A stretch of 64,000 nt of DNA from Pleomorphochaeta sp963678575 (GCA_963678575.2 CAXXHV010000002.1:1488001-1552000); one strand, 5' to 3'; shown: positions 43,475 through 52,744, counted from the stretch's first letter. Notes: a model not told the origin generated them from the sequence alone. A program made the numbers and translations.

Positions 43475-43825
43475 TTATGGATAAAAATCATTAAGTAAAA
43501 TTAAAGCTATACTAAATGCATCATTATTTTTTATGCTTTTTTTATATTTCAATATATTAAAAACTAAAGAACAAAAATCACTTGTAGATATAATTTTCTT
43601 AAAGTCTTGAAAATTATCACAAACTTCAATAGACATTGATAAGCTAGCATTATATTCTTTTTCAAGTGTTTGACATTTATTTATAAAAGCTTTATATCCT
43701 TCTTCATTTGTTAAAAATATTTTATTAAATAAAATATCTTTCTCAGCTGAAATTGCACATGCTTCAAATTGTAAATTTTGAAGATTAATGCCTATGCTAA
43801 TTGTATTATTAATATGCGTTTGCAA
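43475..43825 (-). CDS. Small protein with RNase-H-like N-terminal pattern (IS110-like?), function unknown
   Basis: This 116-residue protein is supported by a TTG start at 43825 with AGAGG eight bases upstream and by its place inside an operon. The sequence opens ISIGINLQNLQFEACAIS, then FLTNEEGYKAFINKC, LSMSIEV, and near the end KKSIKNNDAFSIALILL. This order mirrors the N-terminal domain of IS110-type transposases (GID..., an EG segment, an E in the third strand, then K-x-D-x-x-DA-x-x-IA), but the first Asp is Asn. It also loosely resembles the start of sugar kinases, which share the fold. It could be a decayed or domesticated fragment. Role in the operon unknown. Confidence 0.5.
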   Translation of the reverse strand: MQTHINNTISIGINLQNLQFEACAISAEKDILFNKIFLTNEEGYKAFINKCQTLEKEYNASLSMSIEVCDNFQDFKKIISTSDFCSLVFNILKYKKSIKNNDAFSIALILLNDFYP

Positions 43826-43870
43826 ATAATTATCCTCTTTTTTTAATATTAAAAAGTTTAATAATTTATG

Positions 43871-43908
43871 AAAAAGAATCCCTTCCTTTTTTATAAAAGG
43901 GTTTTTCT
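43871..43908 (-). terminator. Possible intra-operon terminator after the BtpA-family gene
   Basis: On the minus strand CCCTT and AAGGG arms (43897-43901 with 43880-43884, extended by G-U and A-T pairs) are followed by CTTTTTC. The hairpin includes the BtpA-family stop codon. It may reduce expression of the last three genes. Confidence 0.5.
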
Positions 43909-44721
43909 ATATTCTCTAACTTTATCCATAAATACTTTTACTCTTTCTGAATCTATTCTAGTATTTTCATAATTTTCAGATTCAAATTGACCATTTTCCT
44001 TAAAATATGTTCCAACGATAGCTGCATCACTAATATTTAACTTTTCTTCTATTGTTTCTAAATTACATCCAGTATTACAAATAACTAAAGTATTAGATGT
44101 ATTTTTTTTAATATGAGAAATTAATTCATTACTAACACCTTCTCCTGCGGCTTTAGCTGAAATACATAACCCATCAGGATGTGCTTTAAAAATAGTTGAA
44201 TTAGCAATATCTTTAATATCTCGAATATCTAAATTTCTGTCAGATTCTGGATTAATAAAATACAACATTTTAAGATTATCTAAATGAAGCGCAGCTTTTC
44301 TTCTTAATAATTTGGAAAAATCATTATTATAAAAACCGCCATCCCCAACATAAACACCAGAAAAAGTGCCTCTTACAAAATCTGCTTCAACTGCAGCTGC
44401 AGTTTCAATTGTAGCTAATCCATCAGAAATACAATCGATTCCAAAAGGAATCTTTAAATCAGCTTTTAATTCCCCTACAACTCTTGCTAAAGAAGCGGGT
44501 GTAACAAAACTCATCTCTCGTTCATAGGGCAAACTAAATTCATTTGAAATTAAAACACCATCAACTCCACCAAACTGAAGAGCTTTTAAATCTTCTTTTG
44601 CATGTTTAACAACATCTTTCATTTTATTATTAAACCCAAATCTTGGATCCCCAGGTAAAGGATCTAAGTGTAACATTGCAATCACAGGTTTTTGAACTTT
44701 AAATAAATCATACTCCCACAT
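43891..44721 (-). CDS. BtpA/SgcQ-family protein
   Basis: This 276-residue cytosolic protein of the BtpA family (PF03437) has a TIM-barrel pattern. It starts VIAMLHLDPLPGDPRFG near residue 13, has GGVDGVLISNEFSLPY near 50, and AEADFVRGTFSGVYVGDGG-like sequence near 110. Enteric SgcQ, a relative, lies in a sugar-catabolic gene set, but no reaction is proven. GGAGG precedes the ATG. Its place among kinases and epimerases suggests an aldolase- or isomerase-like step. Confidence 0.88.
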   Translation of the reverse strand: MWEYDLFKVQKPVIAMLHLDPLPGDPRFGFNNKMKDVVKHAKEDLKALQFGGVDGVLISNEFSLPYEREMSFVTPASLARVVGELKADLKIPFGIDCISDGLATIETAAAVEADFVRGTFSGVYVGDGGFYNNDFSKLLRRKAALHLDNLKMLYFINPESDRNLDIRDIKDIANSTIFKAHPDGLCISAKAAGEGVSNELISHIKKNTSNTLVICNTGCNLETIEEKLNISDAAIVGTYFKENGQFESENYENTRIDSERVKVFMDKVREYRKTLL

Positions 44722-44792
44722 AATTAACCTCCAAGATTAACTTTTAATTTAAATGTATTTTTAAAATATATACATTCAAATATATTTTATTA

Positions 44793-45746
44793 TTAATGTT
44801 GTTCGATGAAGTTCTCTACTTCTTTCAAACTTGGATAACCCATATTTTCTTTAGAAGTCATGCTACCTTTTCTAGTAACTTTATAAGCAGCATATTTGCT
44901 AGCCCAAGTTGTAGCCTCTTTCAAATCTTTATTCCAAACTAAATTTGCAGCTACAGCAGCTAAATATCCATCTCCAGCCCCTATGGTATCTACAGCTTTA
45001 ACTTTTGTAGGTTCTATAAACCAATAAGAAGAACCATCATAAATAGCACTACCAGAACTTCCACAAGTCATAATAATACCTTTACAATTATATTTTTCTT
45101 TAAGAATTTTTGTCATTTTCTCATTATCTTGAGTATCAGTTTCTTCTAACTTACAAAGGATACTAGCTTCAACATTATTTAATACTAAGTAATCTAAAAA
45201 TGATAAATCACCCATATCATCTTGTGGTAAAGGACTTGAATTACACATTGTAATCATATTATATTTTTCCTTTGCCATTTTTGCACCAAATAATGCTTTT
45301 TTATAGGGCATACCAAATCCTGTTATAAATACTTTTGCTTCTTTCATATCATCTAAAGCATCTAATATCTCATCTTCAGTTAATGCACTACAGGCACTAT
45401 CTCCATCTACAATAGTATTTTGACCTTCTTCATCTATCATTATCAAGCCTGTTCCTGTTGAAACAGAATGATCTCTATACATGTATTTTGTAGAAACTCC
45501 AGATTCTTTCATCCAATTATCACCCATATCACCCCAAGGATCATAACCAACTTTACCTATATATCCAGTAGAAACACCTAGTCTACCAAGTGCAACAGAA
45601 ACAGTGGCACCTTTTCCACCATCTTCTTCTACGTGCCAATTAGTTGCTTCCATAGTTTCCCCACGGCGTGGTAATCTTTTTACATGACACACTTGGCCAA
45701 CACCATGACTATTTAATACAATTACATCTATATTTTTTTTATTCAT
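44793..45746 (-). CDS. PfkB-family carbohydrate kinase, second of two paralogues
   Basis: This 317-residue kinase has the ribokinase/PfkB layout: a GG motif block EEDGGKGATVSVALGRLGV near residue 36, then YIGKVGYDPWGDMG, and the catalytic motif DTIGAGDGYLAAVAAN near 250, whose Asp is the base. It is closely related to 48712-49656. AAGGA precedes the ATG, and it starts 13 bases after the FrlC-like epimerase gene. In the frl pathway a PfkB kinase (FrlD) phosphorylates fructoselysine at O6; this protein may play that part, though it looks more like ribokinase than FrlD. Confidence 0.9.
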   Translation of the reverse strand: MNKKNIDVIVLNSHGVGQVCHVKRLPRRGETMEATNWHVEEDGGKGATVSVALGRLGVSTGYIGKVGYDPWGDMGDNWMKESGVSTKYMYRDHSVSTGTGLIMIDEEGQNTIVDGDSACSALTEDEILDALDDMKEAKVFITGFGMPYKKALFGAKMAKEKYNMITMCNSSPLPQDDMGDLSFLDYLVLNNVEASILCKLEETDTQDNEKMTKILKEKYNCKGIIMTCGSSGSAIYDGSSYWFIEPTKVKAVDTIGAGDGYLAAVAANLVWNKDLKEATTWASKYAAYKVTRKGSMTSKENMGYPSLKEVENFIEQH

Positions 45747-45759
45747 TTAGCTATCCTTT

Positions 45760-46584
45760 TTAATTTTCAGATAATAATCTTTTTATTTCTTTATAACCTC
45801 GTTTTACAGAGAAATCTCTTTCAGTGGCATAACGACTAAATAATTCAAGAGTAAGATAACCATCAAATTTTATTTCATGCAAATATGAAACTAGATTAGG
45901 AAAATCTATATCTCCATCACCTGGAATTAAATGATCTTCGCTTGAAGCTTCACAATCAATAAAATGTATTTGAACTATTTCATCTTTCATCTTATTAAAG
46001 TATTCACTTACTGATTCTCCAACTGTAAAAGGAGCCGCAAGATCTAATACACATTTAACATATTCATTATTAATTTCATCTAAAGCCCATTTTACATCAT
46101 CTGAAGTAACTAATATTGTTCCTTCATATGGTGTAACTGGTTCTAAAATAATTACCTGTCCAATTTCTTGGGCATATTTAGCTAAAATTTTCATATTGGA
46201 AATAAATAAATCTTGAACATCTTTTTTATTTCTATTTGAACCAGGATGATTACAAGCTAACATGCAATATTTAGCATTAATTTCTTTTGCCATTTTTATA
46301 GATAGTTTAAAATATTCAAGGCTTTCTTCATTCATCTTTTCATCTTCAAAAACAAGGGAATAAGGAGAACCTGTATTTTCTGGGATATAACTAATTATTG
46401 GCATATTATATTTTTTAGAAAGATTTAATATTTTTTCTACCCCGCCATTTTTTAAATCAAACGGATAAGCATGAGGTCTAAAACCACCTAAATCTATTCC
46501 ATCATAACCAATCTCTTGAGCAAGCGCAAAAGAGTGTTCTATATCATAAGTAGACAAACATCCAGTAAACAAAGATATTTTCAT
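45760..46584 (-). CDS. FrlC-like epimerase (fructoselysine 3-epimerase family)
   Basis: This 274-residue TIM-barrel protein resembles E. coli FrlC across its length, from memory: GYDGIDLGGFRPHAYPFDLK near residue 27, then PIISYIPENTGSPYS, ILEPVTPYEGT near 148, and DHLIPGDGDIDFPNL near 218. FrlC interconverts fructoselysine and psicoselysine. The metal-binding Glu in ILEPV and the later His/Asp/Glu positions are present. AAGGAAGG precedes the ATG. With the FrlA-like permease in the same operon, a sugar-amine (Amadori-type) substrate is likely, but the exact compound is unknown. Confidence 0.87.
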   Translation of the reverse strand: MKISLFTGCLSTYDIEHSFALAQEIGYDGIDLGGFRPHAYPFDLKNGGVEKILNLSKKYNMPIISYIPENTGSPYSLVFEDEKMNEESLEYFKLSIKMAKEINAKYCMLACNHPGSNRNKKDVQDLFISNMKILAKYAQEIGQVIILEPVTPYEGTILVTSDDVKWALDEINNEYVKCVLDLAAPFTVGESVSEYFNKMKDEIVQIHFIDCEASSEDHLIPGDGDIDFPNLVSYLHEIKFDGYLTLELFSRYATERDFSVKRGYKEIKRLLSEN

Positions 46585-46595
46585 TTTACCTTCCT

Positions 46596-47699
46596 TTATT
46601 TTAAACCATTTAAAATAGTCTCAATATATTTTTCTTCAGCTTTGGTTTCATCTTGATTTAAATATCCAAAATCAAATCTTAATTCATCATGAGTATGCGC
46701 TAACAATGTATTAAACAACCCTCGTTTAAAATGAGAGGCAGTACTTCTGCTATCTCCAATTGTTGGTAAAGCAAAACCTATACCATCTTCGTCACCAGTT
46801 CTACAAACCCAACGTAGTGCATTTGGTAATTCCTTTGTTCTAAATTTTACAAAAACACCATCACCTTGAGGAAGGACCATCATAGAATGAGCCCAACCTT
46901 TTCTATCAGGAATATATTTTATTGCTGTACACATCTCCGGATCGTAACACTGTGTTTTAGAATCTAAAACATCAGCTAATTCTAGATTAGATTTAAGAGC
47001 TTCTCGATACTTGTTTAATTTCTTAGCTCTTTCACTTTCCCCAGTAATTGCAGCATTCTCTATATGCATATATTCATTATTTTTGTATGCACTATAAACT
47101 AGACGTGAACCATCGATAGCTAGCCAATTCAGATGACAAAGAAATAAATAATTTAATTCAGAGGATCTACAATTATTAATATCTATATGCATTTCAACTT
47201 TTTTTGAACCTTCATATATTCTAATTTCAGGTGAATAGATATAATGATATTCTTGACTGTTTCTAAATTCGAAAGAACCTCCAACTGCTAAATATCTTCC
47301 TTTTATGTCTTCACCAATTCCAATATATGTTTTTTGATAATCTGCAAAAGGTAATTCACCATGAAGGGGATAATTTGATTCCCCTTCTTCAGCACTATTA
47401 ATATTTGTTAAGCCACAATGGATTAAGAATGCGCCATAATTATTCCCAAACTCTGTTGTATTTAATGGTTGATCAAACATAGAATGTTGAGTCATTTGTT
47501 TACCACAAAAAGATGCAAACCAAATTTGATGTCCCATATATGGTAAAACAACCATTGAACAGTATTTGTTATTAATTTTTAGTGCACTAACCCCACTTTC
47601 ATATTTAAAAGCTGATACATTAAATTCTTTATCTTCTAGCAATAATAAATTACGATCACTAAAACATTTTTTTGAAATGTTTACCTTAGTAAAATTCAT
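46596..47699 (-). CDS. DUF4432-family (aldose 1-epimerase-like) protein
   Basis: This 367-residue protein matches the DUF4432 group of galactose-mutarotase-like folds: VVLPYMGHQIWFASFCGKQM near residue 48, GAFLIHCGLTNINSAEEGE near 90, YPLHGELPFADYQ near 110 (with the His typical of mutarotases), and LNYLFLCHLNW near 180. It probably acts on the anomeric form of the pathway sugar. GAGG precedes the ATG. It lies between the DapA-type lyase and the FrlC-like epimerase. Confidence 0.85.
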   Translation of the reverse strand: MNFTKVNISKKCFSDRNLLLLEDKEFNVSAFKYESGVSALKINNKYCSMVVLPYMGHQIWFASFCGKQMTQHSMFDQPLNTTEFGNNYGAFLIHCGLTNINSAEEGESNYPLHGELPFADYQKTYIGIGEDIKGRYLAVGGSFEFRNSQEYHYIYSPEIRIYEGSKKVEMHIDINNCRSSELNYLFLCHLNWLAIDGSRLVYSAYKNNEYMHIENAAITGESERAKKLNKYREALKSNLELADVLDSKTQCYDPEMCTAIKYIPDRKGWAHSMMVLPQGDGVFVKFRTKELPNALRWVCRTGDEDGIGFALPTIGDSRSTASHFKRGLFNTLLAHTHDELRFDFGYLNQDETKAEEKYIETILNGLK

Positions 47700-47721
47700 A
47701 ACTTCTACCTCAATTTTTTTA

Positions 47722-48618
47722 CTAATTATTTAATTCACTAATTAATTCATCCAATTCTCTTTTAACTTCATCACTCACAAAATCTTGATCAATTGGCATT
47801 CTAGAATGCATATCTACAGGGCCACCACCATATTTCATAGCATAAATATATGCTGCATTAAATGGGGCTTTTTTCACTACATTTCTTATTTTTAATACTT
47901 TTTCTTGTGCTTTAACACAACTCTTATATTCACCACTCAAGCCATATTTACAAATATCCATCATTTCTGTTGGAAATGGGACAGCCATAAATGATACACA
48001 TCCAACCGCACCCAATAACATCATAGTTCCATCAAGACCATCACAGCCCCCTAAGAAATCAAATTCATTAGGATCAATTAATAAAGTACATTGCATAAAA
48101 TTCAAAATACTTACGGAAGCATCTTTAAATCCTCTAAAATTGCTATATTTATCATAAAGTCTTTTTATCGTATATGGTTCGAAAAGAGTCCCCATTTGAA
48201 CACAATTATAAATATATACAGGCTTATCAACAAAACTTATTAACTGTCCTGCAAAATCAAATAAAGCATCTTGTGTGTGTTTAAAAAAAGGAGGTGCTGT
48301 TATGCAATAACAATCTGCTAGGTTTGAATCTTCATATGCTTTTAATAATTTTTTATTTAGATTCAAATCATTTTCAAAAGAACATGCCATTATCTTAGCA
48401 TCATCTTTTGTTCGACTTTTTACACATTCCAATACCTTTAATTTCTCATCAAAAGTTAAAGATTGGCATTCTGCTCCCAAACCATTTACAAAGAAGGTTT
48501 TAATTCCCTTCTCCATTTGCCAGTCTATCATTTGTTCAAGTTTATCGTAATCAACTTCTTTGTTTTCATCAAAAGGTGTTAATATTTCTGTACATACACC
48601 TGTAATAAAATGTTTCAT
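47722..48618 (-). CDS. DapA/NanA-family lyase or aldolase (DHDPS family)
   Basis: This 298-residue TIM-barrel protein forms a Schiff base through K165 in FRGFKDAS. The family Tyr is Y137 in PVYIYN, and the phosphate- or carboxylate-binding loop reads GLGAEC instead of the common GTTGE or GSTGE. Members split or join pyruvate with aldehydes (dihydrodipicolinate, sialic acid, KDG). The changed loop means the substrate is uncertain. AGGAG precedes the ATG. It follows a 14-bp hairpin after the first PfkB kinase gene, and may cleave the final sugar acid or phosphate of the pathway. Confidence 0.88.
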   Translation of the reverse strand: MKHFITGVCTEILTPFDENKEVDYDKLEQMIDWQMEKGIKTFFVNGLGAECQSLTFDEKLKVLECVKSRTKDDAKIMACSFENDLNLNKKLLKAYEDSNLADCYCITAPPFFKHTQDALFDFAGQLISFVDKPVYIYNCVQMGTLFEPYTIKRLYDKYSNFRGFKDASVSILNFMQCTLLIDPNEFDFLGGCDGLDGTMMLLGAVGCVSFMAVPFPTEMMDICKYGLSGEYKSCVKAQEKVLKIRNVVKKAPFNAAYIYAMKYGGGPVDMHSRMPIDQDFVSDEVKRELDELISELNN

Positions 48619-48648
48619 TTTTTCTTCTCCTAATAAAAACTGATTTAT

Positions 48649-48681
48649 AATGTTAGTAAAATATATAATTTTACTAACATT
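48649..48681 (-). terminator. Perfect 14-bp hairpin inside the operon
   Basis: AATGTTAGTAAAAT (48649-48662) pairs with ATTTTACTAACATT (48668-48681) around a 5-nt loop, between the PfkB gene and the lyase gene. The following T-tract is weak. It may be a partial terminator or a processing or stability element. Confidence 0.65.
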
Positions 48682-48711
48682 ATTGTTTTTAATTATGTGA
48701 TTTATTATATT

Positions 48712-49656
48712 TTAATATTCTTTTGTTTTTTGAATAAAAGCTTCAACTTCATCTACGGGACGATACGCAGGTATTGTTCCATCAATACTTATTGCAAGAG
48801 CTGAATAATAACTAGCCCACTGAGCTGCCTCTTTCAAAGATAATCCTTCATTTAACTTTGCTAAAACTGCTGCTAAAAATCCATCTCCAGCACCTGCAGT
48901 ATTTACAACGTTTTTAACTGGTATTGCATTTACACTAAAAAAATTATCTTTTTCTAATATGGAACAGCCTTTTTCACCACAAGTCATAATAATATTTTTA
49001 CACAAATACTTACTTTTAAGAGCTCTAACTAAAGCTTCATTATTTTCTAATAAAGCACTCTCTTGTAAACTTAAAAGAGCTTTAGTTTCAATTTCATTAA
49101 CAAATAAATAGTCAATATAATCTAACTTACCAAGTTCATTATTAGGTAATGGACTAGGGTTTAATGCCGTTTTCATATTTAATGATTTTGCATATTTTAA
49201 TGATTCTAAAGAAATTTTATATGGAATTTCAAAACCTGAAGTTAAGAGTTTGGAGCCTTTCATATTTAATAAAGCATCTTTAACTTCTTCTATTTTCAAA
49301 ACAGAATTAGAACTATCTCCATCTATAATACAATTTTGCCCTTCAGGAGAAATAAGGATTAATCCAGTTCCTGTTGAAACTTCATCAGTTCTAAATAAAT
49401 AAGTGACATCAACATTTGCGTCTTTCATCCATTTTTCACCTAGGTCTCCCCAAGGATCATTTCCAACTTTGCCAATATAAGCAGTTTTAACATTGAGCCT
49501 ACCTAAAGCAACTGCAACATTTGAACCTTTTCCACCATCTTCGGCAATGTGCCAATTTGAAACACATAAGGTTTCACCCCATGTTGGCATATGATCACAA
49601 TATGCATACTGCCCAATTCCATGACTATTCAAGACAATTACATCAAAATCATTCAT
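48712..49656 (-). CDS. PfkB-family carbohydrate kinase, first of two paralogues
   Basis: This 314-residue ribokinase-like protein has AEDGGKGSNVAVALGRLNV near residue 37, YIGKVGNDPWGDLG near 60, STGTGLILISPEGQN near 100, and the catalytic motif NTAGAGDGFLAAVLAK near 250. It is strongly similar to 44793-45746 over the whole length. Its ribosome site AAAGGGTTGG lies in the last codons of the NagB-fold gene, one base away, so the two are translated together. It likely phosphorylates the imported sugar derivative. Confidence 0.9.
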   Translation of the reverse strand: MNDFDVIVLNSHGIGQYAYCDHMPTWGETLCVSNWHIAEDGGKGSNVAVALGRLNVKTAYIGKVGNDPWGDLGEKWMKDANVDVTYLFRTDEVSTGTGLILISPEGQNCIIDGDSSNSVLKIEEVKDALLNMKGSKLLTSGFEIPYKISLESLKYAKSLNMKTALNPSPLPNNELGKLDYIDYLFVNEIETKALLSLQESALLENNEALVRALKSKYLCKNIIMTCGEKGCSILEKDNFFSVNAIPVKNVVNTAGAGDGFLAAVLAKLNEGLSLKEAAQWASYYSALAISIDGTIPAYRPVDEVEAFIQKTKEY

Positions 49657-49657
49657 A

Positions 49658-50551
49658 TTACCAACCCTTTAAAGTATGTGATAATGGATGATCTGCTGTA
49701 TATTCATCACAAAATAATTCAACATTTTCAATATACTTTGGAAGCAAAGTTACAGGGTACTCTAAAGTAGGTTCACTAAATAAAGAAACTCTTACAACTG
49801 TCTTCTTCCAGTCTCCTGTTGCAATCATTAATACTGCTCTTTTTGCAGAAAGAATTGTTTTAAACCCTAAAGTTAAAGATTTTGGAGGAACACGATCATA
49901 ACAACCACCAAAACTACGATGACTTAAAGCAACTATGGTATCTTCATTAATATCTACAACTCTAGTTTTACTATTAGCATATTCTTCAACACTTATTCTT
50001 TGGGTATAACGTCTTGGAGCTTCATCAAAAGCAACCAATCCTTTACATCCAACTCCAGCCCAAACAGTATCAATACCATTCATTTTTTCACATAATAAAT
50101 CTGGTTTATCTAAATCGTTAATTTTAGGCCAAATTCTTTGATTTTCTGGAACATTAAGTGAAGAATCAATACGGTTATAAAAACAAGCTAACATAGTGCC
50201 TTCTAAACTTTCATAAGTATCTTCAACAGGGTATGGTCTTCCTTGCCAATCAAGAAATTCATCCATATGAAATATCCATAAATTTTTTAAGCTAATTTTT
50301 TCTGTATTTACACGATTAATAAAAGTATCATATTCATCAACTGGTCCAGCAGGAAGAATCCATTTTGTAATCCTATTTTTATTATTATTACTTATAACTT
50401 CATCAGCCATCATATTACCAACTATTTCCATCATAGTTGATCGATCTTTATGAATATGTAAATTTACTTTTAAATCTTTTTGATTTATTAATTCTTCTTT
50501 TGGTAATGTGCACCATTTAAATAAATCATTTTTACTAATTGAATAGTCCAT
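49658..50551 (-). CDS. NagB-fold protein (glucosamine-6-phosphate deaminase-like) with altered active site
   Basis: This 297-residue protein has the glucosamine-6-phosphate deaminase fold: ILPAGPVDEYDTFI near residue 65, HMDEF at 95-99 (keeping the catalytic Asp), and CFYNRIDSSLNVP near 123. The block GVGCKGLVAFDEA (166-178) replaces the usual G-N-D-G-H-I-A-F-N-E-P: the Asp and the ring-opening His of NagB are Lys170 and Leu172, while the Glu (E177) remains. So it is unlikely to be an ordinary GlcN6P deaminase. Next to the FrlA-like permease it could release an amine from a sugar-amine phosphate. AGAGGA precedes the ATG. Confidence 0.82.
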   Translation of the reverse strand: MDYSISKNDLFKWCTLPKEELINQKDLKVNLHIHKDRSTMMEIVGNMMADEVISNNNKNRITKWILPAGPVDEYDTFINRVNTEKISLKNLWIFHMDEFLDWQGRPYPVEDTYESLEGTMLACFYNRIDSSLNVPENQRIWPKINDLDKPDLLCEKMNGIDTVWAGVGCKGLVAFDEAPRRYTQRISVEEYANSKTRVVDINEDTIVALSHRSFGGCYDRVPPKSLTLGFKTILSAKRAVLMIATGDWKKTVVRVSLFSEPTLEYPVTLLPKYIENVELFCDEYTADHPLSHTLKGW

Positions 50552-50642
50552 TTTAGTCCTCTATTTTTGATATATTATTTATAAATTTTCTATCATCATT
50601 ATATATTAAAATATAACAAGATAGAAAATTTAATTTACAATA

Positions 50643-52004
50643 CTATTCTGCAACAATATTATTTTTCTTTTTGAAATAATAGTAGAATGGTAAACCAGTA
50701 CCAACAGCTAAAACGGCTGCAACTATTCCTTGACCTGGAGCCCATAAGAATGTAGATACAAATAATATGATTGAAGGTACAATAGCTAACATTGTCATTA
50801 GAGGCCAAAATGGCATTTTATAAGTAGGTTTATAAGTAGGAAGTTTTCTTAATTTAAATACAGCTAAGAAGGTTATAATATTACGTAATAAACAAATTAA
50901 TGTAAAATAACCTAATAAGTCACTAATATTTGATGCAAAAACTAAAATTATAGCAAAACCACTTTGCCAAAGCATTGATATATAAGGGGTTTCCCATTTT
51001 TCATGTACTTTTCCCCAAGATTTAAACCACATTCCTTCTCTAGCCATTTTATATTCAATTCTTGCTTGGAACATAATTAAACTTGATAAAGAACCGATAA
51101 CAACAATAATAGCTAAAATAGCAGTAACAGTACTTGCACTTCCACCAATTGTTGGGATATAAGAAGCTGCTGTTGCAACAGGAGCATCAGATGCTGCTAA
51201 TTCTGCAACAGGTGCTAATCCAACACAAGCTGTAGATAATCCAGTATAAAGTAAAGTACAAATAATAACTGTGGAAATAAGAGCAATTGGTAAATTTCTC
51301 TTAGTATTTTTTATTTCTCCACCCATTACACAAGCTGATTGCATACCATCATATGACCAGGTTGTTGCAGAAATTCCTGCTAATAATGCAAGGATACCTT
51401 TGTTTTTAGCAATCAATACAGCAGGAGCTGAATAATTTCCACCTCTTGCATAAAATAATCCAAGTCCAATTAATATAACAAATGGAAATATTTTAACTGC
51501 AGTAATGAAATTTTGCCATTTTGCTCCAGCATCCATTTTTATCATATGCAATAGAGTAAAACCAATAATAAAGATAACCGCTACGATATTAACAGTAAAT
51601 GCAGAAAAACCTGTAAAGAAGGCTAAGTAATTTGCAATAGCCAAGGCCATAATAGCAATACCAACAGGATCAGTGGCAAAAAAAGAAACCCAGCCAGATA
51701 AAAATGATAATGCCGGCCAACCTGCTTTCTTTAAATAAACGACAAACAAACCATCTTCTGGATATGCTGTAGAATATTCAGTATATAAAAGATTTTGGGG
51801 TATCATAATTATTCCACCTATTAAAAATGCTAACATAGTTAATAATGGAGTACCTGCGGAACCAGCTACTTCCCCAACTGAAGCGAAAATACCGGAGCCT
51901 ACTGTAGTACCAACTCCTAATGCGATTGCAGTGCCTAACCCCAATCTTCTTTTCAAACTACTCTCTTGAGTCACTTTTGTTTGTTCTAACTTTTTCTCAG
52001 CCAT
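50643..52004 (-). CDS. APC-family permease, FrlA-like
   Basis: This 453-residue inner-membrane protein has about twelve helices and the APC start VGTTVGSGIFASVGEVAG near residue 32. Several segments agree, from memory, with E. coli FrlA (fructoselysine/psicoselysine permease): IPQNLLYTEYSTAYPEDG, then SFLSGWVSFFATD, LLAGISATTWSYDGM near 208, and SSLIMFQARIEYKMARE near 305. AAGGGAGGG precedes the ATG. It is the first gene of the eleven-gene operon, so it probably imports the substrate of the pathway. Other APC amine transporters remain possible. Confidence 0.87.
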   Translation of the reverse strand: MAEKKLEQTKVTQESSLKRRLGLGTAIALGVGTTVGSGIFASVGEVAGSAGTPLLTMLAFLIGGIIMIPQNLLYTEYSTAYPEDGLFVVYLKKAGWPALSFLSGWVSFFATDPVGIAIMALAIANYLAFFTGFSAFTVNIVAVIFIIGFTLLHMIKMDAGAKWQNFITAVKIFPFVILIGLGLFYARGGNYSAPAVLIAKNKGILALLAGISATTWSYDGMQSACVMGGEIKNTKRNLPIALISTVIICTLLYTGLSTACVGLAPVAELAASDAPVATAASYIPTIGGSASTVTAILAIIVVIGSLSSLIMFQARIEYKMAREGMWFKSWGKVHEKWETPYISMLWQSGFAIILVFASNISDLLGYFTLICLLRNIITFLAVFKLRKLPTYKPTYKMPFWPLMTMLAIVPSIILFVSTFLWAPGQGIVAAVLAVGTGLPFYYYFKKKNNIVAE

Positions 52005-52744
52005 AACAACCCTCCCTTAATAAATATATAAATTGTAATATTTCACATAGTTTATACCAGAACTTGTATATTGACAATATAAATTTATATTTTTTTATAC
52101 CAATTATAACAGATATTACATATTAACTGATTTAATTAGGTAACTAAAGCACAATAAAGCGCAAATAATGAACTAAAATGCTTATTATAATTATAACTAT
52201 ATATTTATATTATTTTTAAAACAATTTATACATATTTATAAAAAAGATATAAATTTTATACAATATAATTAAATAAATATAAATTTAACTAACAAAAAAG
52301 CTATGTAAACTTGTAATATTAAGAATTAATATATTTTATATATAACTAATGGAAATATCATACCAAATACTATTTTACCTATTTTTTTAACATTTTTTCT
52401 AATTTTATATATATTGTTATTGGAATTGGTCGTAATATATTAACAACTTATATATTTAGTGTTTTTGATAATTTTCTTGGAAATTATTGCTTTTGAGTAA
52501 AAAAAATGATATATTAAGTAGTATAAAATCAAAAATGGAGATAATTATTATTTATCTTGTAATTACTAAAAATGATAAAATATATTATTTAACTTTTAAT
52601 ATATAAGTATATTTAATTAATCTTTTAATATTATTTCAAGTTAAAAAAACTATAGTATTATTCCATTATGATATTTTAATAGTTTATGTTTCAATTGTTT
52701 TAATTACTAAAATATTAAGATCAATTAAATATTAGGGAGGAAAT
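52005..52744. other. Divergent regulatory region of the sugar-amine cluster
   Basis: About 740 very AT-rich bases between the operon (minus) and the two GntR genes (plus). A 15-bp palindrome at 52067-52081 is listed separately. No gene is seen. Confidence 0.5.
52067..52081. promoter_or_regulatory. Candidate operator of the sugar-amine operon
   Basis: TATATTGACAATATA is a palindrome with 7-base arms around one central base, about 65 bases before the FrlA-like gene. It contains TTGTCA on the minus strand, which could be part of the -35. One of the two GntR proteins is the likely binder. Confidence 0.45.
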
